64,000 nucleotides of DNA from the NCBI GenBank assembly GCA_029224185.1, contig CM055196.1, positions 6,489,034 through 6,553,033 of the forward strand. Reading direction: 5' to 3'. Source of the stretch: Karalla daura (taxonomy: Eukaryota; Chordata; Actinopteri; Chaetodontiformes; Leiognathidae). Position numbers and translations under genes: made by a program. Below are positions 11,910 to 24,118 of the stretch, in pieces. A model generated the notes under the pieces. It was not told the DNA's origin and ran no database searches. It saw only the letters and a program-made list of their open reading frames with translations. Every line of letters begins with the position of its first letter. Positions within the stretch are counted from its first letter, which is position 1.

Positions 11910-13370
11910 CTATATATCTGATTCCATCTTTCATTATGTATTTGTAGGCCTCAGTATAGTAAAAAAAAATCTATATATGCAAATTGTTTTACAAGAACTG
12001 TATAACTTCGTAACAGTATGCCTTGTATGAGAATTGTGTGTTGCATGTCCAATTTCTGTCCTGTGCTTGTTCTGTCGTATATCATTATCAATGATCAATT
12101 TTTGTCTTGCGCATTTTAATACTTTGACCACATTATTTTTTTTTAATAAACTTGATTGTTAGTTCAGCTAATCAATATTTACCAGTAGGTGGCGCTCTGA
12201 ACATCAGAAAAATGCTTAGTGATGCAGGATGAATGAGTGACATACCACATACATATTACAACAATTTCAAACGTCTCTCACAGACAATTGTCTCAATAAG
12301 TAAAATAAGAGAGACTGTCTTCCGGTCTTTATAGAGCTGACTTTAAAGTACACAATCTAGACTAGAATAATAGAAGGATTGACGTTTCCTCTTTAATGAG
12401 ACTTGAAGTTATCCGAAGGTTGGCATATATCCATGTCATCACATCAGCCAGGCCATATCTAGACAGGTCATATCTACCGTCCTGCAGTATGTTTCCAGTC
12501 TGACCATTTCTTTCAGCTAGAGAAAAGGCGGAAGTCAGCTGTGTGAGGGGCCCTTTTTGTAAAAAGGGGTTGAAACCCCTGCACAGTGGTTATTATAACA
12601 TAAGCTTTTAAAGGAACAGCTTTTCAGGCTAATGGAGATGTTGCTTTCCTGGACTCTTAGAGCCGTCCACTTGACCGTTCTCCTGTGAAGCTGTGTGTTG
12701 AAGAAAGGTCTAAGAAATTATATCTATCAGGGTTGTATAAAATCTCAGCCTCTGGACTGAGTACTAAAATTCAGTACAACAACACAGTTGTCTATGGTTA
12801 AGATCGCCAGCCTTTTGCAAAGCACAAATGGAAGTTTCCTTGGGCAAGATAATGAGCCCCTAAACTGTCCCCGATGCCGTGTCATCGAAGCGTGAATATG
12901 TGTGAAATGTTAAAGCTACTAGGTGAACTGCTGGATTTTGTTTGCAACTCCTGTCACCAGTGCATAAGTGGGTGTGAACTAGTGAGTGTCACTCGAGTCT
13001 GTGAAAGCACTATGAGTCCTATAAACGTGCAATGTACGGAGCATTCATTTTTTTATTTACGTGTATATTATCAGGGCGGGAGCCTTTCTGGCCAGAAAAC
13101 CTCTTCCCAATGGGTCCAGCAACTACAGAGACGATTAATTCCAGCCGATTTACTTGGAATCTCACTCTTTAGGTCACTACTTGTTACTTGTGACCCATGG
13201 GCGACGGTTGAAAGATACAGTGATCGTTTGACTGAGATATACGATACATAACAATACCCACACAGAACAAAAATACACGCCATAGAAGACAATATGATGT
13301 CTCACGGTCTGCGTGTTCAGCGGTCTCGGAGGCAAGCCTCAGGTTTGTTTTGGTCCTGTGGGGTTGTGTC
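11910..13370. other. Intergenic region between the F-box gene and chka
   Basis: AT-rich sequence between two divergent genes. It contains one repeat fragment at about 12835-12915. No exon or RNA gene could be supported. Confidence 0.6.
12835..12915 (+). repeat. Dispersed repeat fragment
   Basis: The string TTGGGCAAGATAATGAGCCC followed by a CCCCGATG and GTGAATATGTGTGAA pattern matches, from memory, the start of a very common fish dispersed repeat. Ends are not preserved. Confidence 0.5.
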
Positions 13371-13378
13371 CGGCGCAG

Positions 13379-13748
13379 CCAATGAGCGGAGAGCAGAGTG
13401 TGACGTAAGACGCCGCCCTACGTGTAAATCGGCTCGTCCCTCTCTCCGCATTCATTCGTTCTCTGTGAGCGGCACGCGCTGTATCTCTCTCCTCATCTCC
13501 GCCGTCCGACTTATCAACACAGCTAGACCGACTCCTGGCACCTCACCCACGACTATTAAAGAACCGCAACACACAGTTTTCTATAAAACCCGCCGAGAGA
13601 AAAGAAATTTGTGACTAAATAGCCGAAATAAATCTTTCTGCGTCACAAAAAAAGGAGGCTGCACGGGGAGGGGGCGTTCAGCTCAGAGAGAGAAAGAGAG
13701 AGAGACAGACAAGACAGCGCTTTATTTGATCACTTTTCTTCTTTGAAA
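13379..13748 (+). promoter_or_regulatory. chka: chka promoter and 5' UTR
   Basis: A GC-rich block with a CCAAT box (13379-13383, in AGCCAATGAG), a CRE-like TGACGTAA (13401-13408) and TATAAAA (13582-13588). The expected start is near 13612, giving about 135 bases of 5' UTR that include a GA repeat at about 13685-13707. The CpG-rich setting fits a broadly expressed gene. Confidence 0.55.
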
Positions 13749-16700
13749 ATGAAAACCCAATTCATCAACGGGGTGTCCTCTTCCCCCTCCATGTCCCTGG
13801 GTCTGCTGGTGACCGAGCACGCCCTGCAGGTCCAGCCGGACACCGAGGAGAGCTGCAAGGAGCTGGTCCGTCCAGAGGTGCCAGACCCGGACACCCAGCG
13901 CAGAGCCTTCCTCTGGTGCAGAGAGTTCCTGCACGGAGCCTGGAAGAGCCTGACTGAGGACGACTTCCACATCACAGTCATAAGGTACAGTGTGTGCAGC
14001 CGCTCCATCATGTTCCACCCTAGCAGGCCCAGCGAGAACGGGCTGCTGAAACAATAGGTCATTTATTTATGCCGCAAGGATGTTGTATCTGCCAGACAAG
14101 CTGCTTCAGATCATATATTGTGATCTTATATTATATATTGTGATGAGACAATGTCGTCTGTGAAATGTCTAATTCTGCGTGACATTTATCTTGTTGAATA
14201 TGGGTATAATTTATATGACCACTCGAGCTAGATTTTGTCCCCTAATTTGGTATTTTGAGACACTTGGAGGACAGATTTCTCAGCTACTTTAGATAGATTG
14301 AAAGATAGAAATTTTCATCAACCTGTTTGTGAGGTTCCAAGTTATTTAGGTACCAAGTTACAACACGTAAAGTTGAAACCCCACCCACAAATTTTGGTTT
14401 TCCAACACAATAGGGTAGAATATCTTTAAGGGATTGAGTCAATCATATGTATGTAGTAAAATGAATGTTGTTTAGCTACTGTAGATCAGGTGGAAATATT
14501 GCCCCATATTACTGTTCAATGAATATTTTGTAGTTATCTTTGTCTGTTAATATAGAGACACACGTCTGCCGTGTAATTGTCTGCAACCTTCTTTTTAAAA
14601 GCCAAATCTAATAAAGTAAAACCCGAGGGAGCACAATGAGAGTGGAAGTGCCTTCACATTTTGAATCCATGTTCATTTTGCTGTCTGACCTTCTGTCCTC
14701 CAGGGGTGGTCTGAGCAACAAGCTCTTCCTGTGCAGCCTCCCCGACAGCGTGGACACTGTTGGGGATGAGCCGAAGAGTGTCCTGCTGCGTCTCTATGGG
14801 GCCATCCTGCAGGTGGGAACCGCAACGCTCAGGACTCGTGTCTGACGAACAGCTTCATGTTATTGTACAAACAGAGCTGCTAGCGAGAAGAACTGTCAAC
14901 ACGGATGTGCAGCCAGGTCACCAGTTTCTCTTAAGCTGTGTGTAGTTCGCTGTAGTTATCAACATGCCACGGGCCTCGAACGAGCTGCATCTTTACGGCG
15001 CACCTAGATAACAGCAGAGAAGTGAAAATAGAGCAGCGACTATCTTTTGAACTCGGCCTGTGTGATTTTGTTGTCTTTTGTCCCGCTGATGACTCATTTG
15101 GCTGGGGTCGAAGGTCACCTGACAGCCCGAGCTGATAATCACAGACACCAGATAATAGGTGCATCAGCTGTGTGACGCAACTAGGGCTGCAATGACTCAT
15201 CAATGCATTTTAAAAGTTGACTCACAGAGTTATCCATGACTCTTTGAATGATCAGTCAATTGATGACTTACGGTATATTTAAAATACTGAGAATTTAGTA
15301 GAATAGAAGAAGTGCAAATTTGTAGTTTTCCGGTTTCCTTAGTCCTCTGGCACCAAACTGAATGTCTTTGAAGTGTGTAGGAAACAAAGTGTTTGGTGAC
15401 CTCATCTTGGCCTTTGTTAAACAAAGATCGGCATTTTTAAAAATTATTTGTACAGACCAAATGGCTGATGATTAATAAGCAACAGGTCGATCGACAGCGA
15501 AAATAACCCTTTGTTGCAGCCCTGGACGTGACAGTGCCACCACCACAGGTTGTTGTGTGTGTGCGCCCGCAGGCCACATGCTTAGGTATGTTAGTGTGTG
15601 CATGCATGTGCAGATCTGCCTTCATGCGTGTATGTGTGTGTGTGCGCGCGCGTGTTAGCCATTGTTGTACATGGTGATGTACCCCCATGGCTGTACATGC
15701 ATGTGTTCTTTGCCGTAGGCTTCCCAAAGGAGCGTGCCCTGGGCACTCTTGTTCCCAGGTGAACCCACCAAAACGCACGGTACAGTATGAGATCTCTGAA
15801 ATCTCAGCCTAATCCAAAGATGTAACACACCCACATGTAGCTCAAGTCCGGCTGAAAAAGCCAGGAAGATTCAGAATGGAAGGACAACAAAGTGCTGAAA
15901 CACCTCTCCTGTCTGTCTCCTTTCTTCTCTAAATCCCTGCCTTGTGGTTGTTAGTTCTTAGGAAGTCAGCTCAATTTTTTTTACGTTTGAGCTAGTGGGC
16001 AAACCGAACAGCCTGAGAATGAATTTGCACAATTGGAGCGGCCCAAAAAAACAAAAACAAAACCGCGAGCGGAAAAGCAAACAGTTTGTTTTTGTTGTTG
16101 TTACACAGTTTTCAGTGAACACAGGGCGATAGGCTCTTTTGTTATCTCCCGACACGATGTCGCTGACGTGTCCACAGTTCACCAGCCTGGTGAAGTCATG
16201 ACAGACGCATTGCAAAATGCAGCAGAGAGAAAGATCACACGCGGAAGAAGATTGATTTCAACTGAGTAGCAAGAGTTCAAGGACTAAAAAAAAACACTTA
16301 GAAGGCATGTTCTAATCTCATGTTGGTCCCATGTCATTTTAGCCATCCTTGTTAGCACGCGCTGTTTTTTTCCAGCCTGCTGTTATACATAAGAGATGAC
16401 GCCACAGTCTGGTCGCAGTGATAGCGGCTGCTACCTCGGTTTACAGTTTGTCATCTGTGGCCATTAAGTTATTCATTTCTCTCTGCACATTATCCCAGTC
16501 CCGATGAGACTCGCATTAAGTATTAACTAAAGTCTCTGTAATTGCTAATGGCCGGGCAAGCGGTTAGCTTTTATTGGGGGATGTCTGGGGGACAAAACCC
16601 ACGGTGTCCTTCTCCAAGGTAACTGCAGCCGTCTCCCAGTCGTGGCAGAAGCGCATCGCAGGAATTAGTGATGTCTGATCAAAAAGCTAATGTGATGAAG

Positions 16701-16927
16701 GAACACAGATGCGCTGCGCCTAATGATTAAACAAAGCCTAACTGCATCGAGGGCAGAGTTTCTGAGCAATGGAGATATGTGACTAGCACGTTGGATGATG
16801 ATTTACCAAATGATGACGGATATTTATAGCCGGCCTCAGCATTAATATGTAACAGTAATATATGGTAACAGGAGGAGGCCGTAAAATATAGTCTCTTTCT
16901 GAGAGGTACCGTACAGCATCTGCTCTC

Positions 16928-16977
<50 letters not shown>

Positions 16978-19900
16978 CGTCTGTCTTTGCTGGTAGTCAG
17001 GAGAGCACTGCGATTAGCCTGACTAATCCCCTCTGCACTGTCTTGCCCAAAAGACCTGGTGTGTGTTTGAACTCATACTGTACTGTCTGCACTGCAGGCC
17101 TGGCTAGGTCTTGATGTTGACGCTCGTGGACGGCTTGACATGTATTCATGGATAGTTCTTTCCCTTTTCTTTTGTTGATAGATGTCCTGTAATAAGGGGG
17201 ATTCCCGACAGTCAAACAAAGAAAATCACTTCCAAGTAAGTAACTGACGGTGGTGCCCCCCCCCCCACTCCCTGCAGCATGCTTCCCTGAGTGTCCCCGG
17301 GTTTTCCGCCCAGTCATCAACACCTTCCATCTCACCCTCAGTTGTCTGATAGCATTCTTCTGGTTTCTATAAATTTCCATCCTCTTACTAATATTGACTT
17401 CCCTCTTGGGTTGTGGTGGAATTCTTTCCTGCCCGGGTCTTCTGAAGCAACTGTGGCACCTGGTGTGTGTTTCGGGAAATCTCAGAGTTTGAACCTTTGC
17501 GACCCCTTTTGTGAGTCGGACTTCAGTTCAGGGCCGACTATGTGACTGCCTTTCCTCGGTTCTGGCACAGTTTGACTGTAATAGCTAAGCTGAAGCCGTT
17601 CATGCAATAAACAATCTCTTCTTTTGCTAAATCTTACGACAAACTTCAACTGAGCGTATGCCGTTGTGTATGTCAATGTGTTGAACGTTTTTGATTGAAT
17701 CTGAAAGATCATTAACATGCTACTATGTTCACTGCCAACCGCCACAGCGAGTGTCCTAGAAATTCCTTTCCCCCCGCATCACGTCATGTGATCACGACCT
17801 TGTGACCCGCAGCTCAGCATAGGCTGAGTCACAGCCGCCCGTCATGTGGCAGAGGTGAGATCATCGGCCAGGAGAGCTGCAGTTACTCCGCCACCTTCCC
17901 GCCAGCAGCGCTGCTCCTCCTCGGCTGCGTCTGATCCTGGCTCCAGCGCCCATGCTAATGCACAAGTGACCCGTGCCGGTGCCTCGGGATAACCCGGCCC
18001 CAATCCGCCCTCTCTGACAATGCTGTCTGGTCAGAGTGAATCCCATTTGGATTAGACGAGATCGCCCCTTTTTCCCCACACGTCACCACGGCGTAGTGGC
18101 ACACATGCACCTTAGCTGGACAGCGCCACATGAAGCCCTTAATTGAGCTCTGAGGCGACCACAGGTAGGAGGATGTAGCACCGAGGACCAGAAAAACCTT
18201 CCTTTAACCGAAGCTTATGTAAGAAACAATTGAGCAACAGATCTACTGGTGTTTCGCATCCAGAACCTTTGCCTCTCCTCTTTAAAGTTGAAATCAGCAG
18301 GTCACGCAGAGTTTCAGCGATGGTAGCATACCAGCGCTGCCCAAACGACAAAGTAGAATCGACTGGAAATAGACGGTGAATAAAGGACCCAGTTTTGTTT
18401 TTGTTTGCGGTTAGGATACTGGACTGTCGATGCGCCGATGGAATGAGTGGAAACGATTGTCGATGCCAACCCTGCTATTGTTTAAATAAATGACTTCTGT
18501 TGATGACCGAAAAGATAAAGTACTGTGTCTGATACAGGTTGGAAAAAACACTGTTTGTGGTTGGTGTTTGGTTAGTGTTAACACCAGGGGAATTATCCTG
18601 AGAAATGAGGTCAAATCTAAAATACCCCACACATTTGTGACAAATATCTCTTGTGTAATGGAGAGAACATCCACGGCCAGCGATTGGTGGACGTTACATA
18701 ACGGTGCGCACGGTCATTGAAGTCCTTATCGCCGTCCCACGTCCGAAAAAACCCGATGAATGGAGCAAATATGTGTGTCTGGTTCAGCTCAGTTCAGAGG
18801 GGGATCGACCGGGCGAACTGGGTTGTTGACACACATGAGAGAGCAGATAAGCAACGAGGCTAAAGCGGCAGCTGTCGCCAGCCTACAGTGCGTCTGCTGC
18901 ATCATTGTCCGAGCCAGCTGGTGCATTTCTCAGTGGTGGTAGGCCACCGCTGGTAGAGAGTGGATCGGCCCGCTTACTTCAGAACCACATGAACGTCTGA
19001 GGGGCCAAGCCCTGATGAGAAAGCTTTTATCAAAATAACACAGAAAAAGAGTGTGATAAGTTTGAGTGAAACCTGACGTGGCAACAGCACTAAATAAAGA
19101 TTGGTTCTGACCAAGAGGGAGTGGGCTGGCGATGGGTAAATGATTGACAGGTATCATGTCCTGCCCATCGCCATTTTCTGTTTGCTTGGGCTAACTTCTT
19201 GCGGGCCAATCGTTTTTTACTTTTCCACCGTTAGCCACAGTCCGAGGCTAGATTTGGAAAGCCAGCCAGCACCGCTATTGACAGTGTAGCCTCCATCAAA
19301 AAAAGCCTGCATCGCTGTGCGCTCAAACGCAGATCTGAAACAGGTTTGTTAAGTTTGCTGCCCGCACGCAGATCACACCCATATCTGCATACCCGACATG
19401 GTCGATGTGAACTTCAAAAGTTGGCACACATCAAATGTAGGTTACCAAGTTAAAGCACTGCATACAGAGCCAGATCAGAGCGCATCGAACGGCTGGATGC
19501 TGCACATCTGGGTCAGTGCAGCTCCTCCGGTAACCGAGACGACAGGCCTGCTGAGTCACAGGAATATTGTTAGGGTGGGTGGGTGGTGGGGGTGGACCCT
19601 GTAAGCCGGACCCCGCAGGAGCTAGAGTATGTTTTCTACTTGGCGTACAAGCAGCACCAGATGGCTCGTGGTCTGGCTGTATGTGTGTCAAGATGATTAT
19701 GGTAATGTGGATAATGCACGTTGGGGATTTGAAACTGCCTGCGATCAGCATTCTGCAGCAAAGGCATTACATAACGACGGGGAGTTTTCTCTGAGCAAAT
19801 GCTCGGACTTGAGGCAGAGCGTGCCACACTGGAGACTGACTTTTCATTTAGTCGAGGTGGACGAGCAGTTTGTTGCTGCGTGGTTCTTTGTTTTTGGACA

Positions 19901-22900
19901 CCGGTGTGCTTATCAAAAGGCTGTGTGTGATTTATCAGTTTAAACTTTGATAATTAATTAAGTTAGTAGTCATTTTTTCAAACTACCAAAGTGATATGTA
20001 ATGGCTTTACCTTTGGTCTGGCCACCATTTTCTGGACAAGTAATCCAAAAAGGGAAACAATATTTGACTGTTTCTGTCAGCTTTGAGCCTAAAATGGAAG
20101 GACTTCACTTTAACTGTGAGTCATAATGTGCTTACCCCCCAGAAAAGAGACTCACAAGAACTGGTCTCTTTGATCCACCACCAACCCTTTGATGAACAAC
20201 CATGCATAATGATACTGAGTAGATCTGGACCAGTAAACAAGTTTCCATTTTCTTGTATCAATCTTGAAATGTTTACAGCTCGCCTCTGATTTTATCTTAA
20301 AACCTTCTGCAGCCACCCGAGTAGGATTAAGTGCTGATCTTCTCCATATCCATGGTGTGGTACAGTTGTGTTTTCAGAAAATGTTTCAAAATATCCAAGA
20401 GGCCTCTGAGCAGGCACTGTTGTTTCTTTTGAGTGGGCTTTCTCCTGGACGATCAGTTGGAAGTGCATTCCTTGGCTGCCAGCCAAAGTCCGCAGATCCA
20501 AATCTCTGTTCTTTGCAGCACTTTAATCTGAAGGTTATTCGCCGAAAGGAGACACATGCTCTACTGCCTTCTGTCGCAACTGCTGAGGGTCAAGCATGCA
20601 TTAGCAGGCAAAACTTCAAAACCCCATGGAAGGAACAAAACACCATTTTGCTGCGACTGCACCTACAGAAGTACCTCTGAGCTCATACAGCTACTTCTGA
20701 GTCTATTCACTCAGGTTTCAGGTTACAGTGGCTAAAGGAAAAGAGTGTAGGATTTAGTTTAAGGCAGTAAAGCTACAGGTTGCAGCCTTAGTCACACACA
20801 TCTCCTTTAGTGGGAGAAGTCATGGTGGGTGTGAAACTCAAACATACTCATCAGTACTGCTTTATGACTCTACCAACAGATTCCACAAACTTCATTTTTA
20901 GTAAAAGCAAGAGACTCATAGATAGGAGATATATAGATAGATATTTTTTGTTTTAGTTTGAGGTCCATATCCTCAGCTGATGACCTTCTGCCTGTTTGGT
21001 GAGAAGCCTGGATGTCGTTCTTTTCCGCACAGTAGACGTCAGACAGAATCAAGCGGGTGAGAGGCGAACTCGTAGCTGGAGTCTCAGCTCAGGCTCCAGG
21101 ACTCAGTTTGTTGTTTGTTCTGCATGAGAGAAGATCCCACAGTTGACCTTGAGCCCCGGCCAGGCTGTAAGCTACGTGTGTTGGTGTGTGAGTCTCTTCA
21201 GATAAAGGAAGGAGGACAAGGCTTCTCTGTCTGCTGCAGCAGCTTGGTCAGTGACGGCTGCTCTGAGAGGGCCAACTCTTCCCACAGCTTTTAATCTGTC
21301 TCTTGTGTTCTCCTCAACGGCCCGACAGGCAAACCCGACTAACCCTAACCACAGCTCCTCTCCTCATTCTAATGCCTGCCACCTTCTTCTCCACACTCTG
21401 ATCTTTGCTCACAGCCTCCCCTCAGTGATTTCCACCACACTGACATCCTCACAGTTGCACATTGGACGGCGGCATGCAGTGTCACACTGTGAAATATGGG
21501 GGTGAAAATATCAATAGCTTCAAATGTATTTGTTGGTTGTTTATTTTCCTCTGCCACATTTGTCACTTCAACCCCTCTCCATAAATGTGTGAAAGTAAAG
21601 TGTATTGCATGCATATGTTTACATGTTTACATGTTATGTTTGTGTGTGTGTTGCAATGGACTCCTAAAGAGATTGGAAATCTCGCTCACCCCATTTTAAC
21701 TTTTTCTTTTTTTCCATTTAAGATTGTGAGCAGAAAAAGCTCTTTGTCCCATCTCACCCTCTGCTCTTGTTGCTTTCGACAGCGCCGATGCATCACGGTG
21801 TTGGCAGCGATGGTGGTGTGCACTGGCCCGGACCGTCTCACATGCTGAGCTCTTAAGTCACTCGCTGTTGTGTGTTTTCAGGGCGCGGAGGCCACGGTGT
21901 TGGAAAGTGTGATGTTTGCCATTTTGGCCGAGAGGGAGCTGGGACCTAAACTCTACGGGATTTTCCCTCAGGGCCGCCTGGAGCAGTACGTCCCTGTAAG
22001 TTCTGTCGCCAACCAAAACGTTAGCAAGAGAGCCAAATCGTGAAAAAAATCCTAAATCTGGCAATCGTCCTCTCTTAAGAGATTTCATGATTATATTCAA
22101 ACTTCTGCCATTTTTAGAAGTTACCAGGGAAAGTATTGAAGTGTAAAAGTATGTAATGTTTGGGAACCTTGTCCTCTCTTATGGAATTAAAAAGCGAAAG
22201 TAAAAGTTTCTCTTCAGCATAAAGAGAGGGTTCATTCGCAGGCTTGGGTTTGGCTTTGGGGTGTGTAATTTGGTTAGGCTTTTTAGCGGAGGAGCAAAAT
22301 GATGCAACATGGTGTTGATGTGTTGTGTGGTGTTCAGTGATGCAGAATATACTGACAGCCAGAGGAAAAATAATAAGGTGTAAAACATCTGCTCGTCCTT
22401 CTCTGCCAAACAGAGCTTTGTTGCACAACTAATTTCACACATCGGCAGACACTCATATTGACGTCAGCTGCCACCTCAGTGTGGAGACCCAGCCTCTGGT
22501 CCTTCAAAGAGATTGAACTGTCAGCCCTGCTTTTGGATCGGTTTAGTAAACTCTCTAATGAAGACTACGTGAATAAAGCGATCTCCTATCATTCTGCGTC
22601 GACAGAGCCGCAAACTGGACACCTGCGAGTTGAGCGACCCGAGCATCTCGGCCGAGGTGGCGGAGAAGATGGCAAAGTTTCACGGCATGAGGATGCCCTT
22701 CAACAAAGAGCCCAAGTGGCTGTTTGGCACCATGGACAAGTGAGTCCTTCAAGCCTCATCCTATCCCGACCCGCTCCTTCCTACGCCAGCTCGAGTCCCG
22801 TCTGGTCTTAAAGTGCAGGCTGAGACAACCAAGCATGTCAGCCAATGTGAAGCGGGGGATTGAACTGAACAGATAAAAACTTTCCATTAAGTGGATCCTG

Positions 22901-24082
22901 GCAGCACTGAGTACGTGGCAGGTGCCTTATCGTCTCTCTCTTCCGCATTTGGGTTTATTTGTCGGTTATTCGTGTTTAGATTACACAATGTTTGTCAACG
23001 TGTGGTGGCAAAGTCCACCGTGCTGCTCTGACCTGGTTTATTACATCCCGGATTTGAATCACTTTTTTCACTTTTTTCTGATAAGAGCTAGTTTCAGGAA
23101 TATCTCTTTAGCTTTGTATCAGTTCCAGTATAATCTGGATTTTGATATTGTGTATACTGACAGTAGTCAGTTATCCAGATTATCCAGATTTTTATCTTTT
23201 TTTTTATCTTGAACTGAGGTGATGTCTAAACCTATTTTTAACACAGATTTGCCTCGGTGGAGGAATTTCACACACCAGCCACCAATCACCCAAATCCTGG
23301 TCACATTTGGCCGCTTGTAACGTGTGAAATCAGACGCGGCCTGATTGCTGCTAAACTCCTGAGCTGAGTGGCCTTATCGCTCTGTCCTTGGGGTTTAGCG
23401 GGCCAACGCGTAGACGGCTGGAGAGATTACAGTTTTATGACTGAGAACAATTTCCCAGGGTTATCTCTTCTGTCCTGGTTAAGGCTTTCAGAAAAATTTC
23501 CACGCCGTCGCGTCATATTTTAGCCATAATCAAGACTTCCAGAACATTTTTTTTTTCTGACACATGCGATTAGCATAAACATCCCGTCATCCGTCATAAT
23601 CCTTGTGAGCGCTGAAATATATCCACGCCTGAACGCTGGCCTTTGTCCCCGAGATGAGTCGGGTGAATCAGCTCTAACCGCGGCGTCGTGACCTAGCTGA
23701 GTTTACACGCGTTTGTGTTTTCGTGAAAACGGCCGTAAGCACGGGGCCGCGCGACGTCACTCGCTCTCGGCTCATTTGTGTGTTTATCTCGCTGTCATCA
23801 CTGGAAACACAAACAGCTGGTCATAATGAGCAAACGTTTGTCCGTTTGCAATTCGTTCATTACCTAATTGTTTTGAGTGATACATAAACACGCACACGCG
23901 CACGCACGCACACACACGCACAGGGACCAGTGAGGTCATGGCGGCCTGCGATCGATTGTCGTCCCTTTCAGGCTGTGGCATCACGCTGGTCGGCGGGTCA
24001 GGCTGACATGTGTTTAAGGGAACGCGTCACCGCGTGACAAGTAGATAAAGCATGTTGTGTCAAGACAGGGTGGAGTAAACTA

Positions 24083-24118
<36 letters not shown>

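Larger units (their letters stand above)
14813..21881 (+). other. chka intron 2
   Basis: This 7.1-kb intron contains a hAT-like miniature element (15182-15524) and a CT repeat (16922-16972). Otherwise it is unique-looking sequence with no exon or RNA gene that I could support. Confidence 0.75.
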
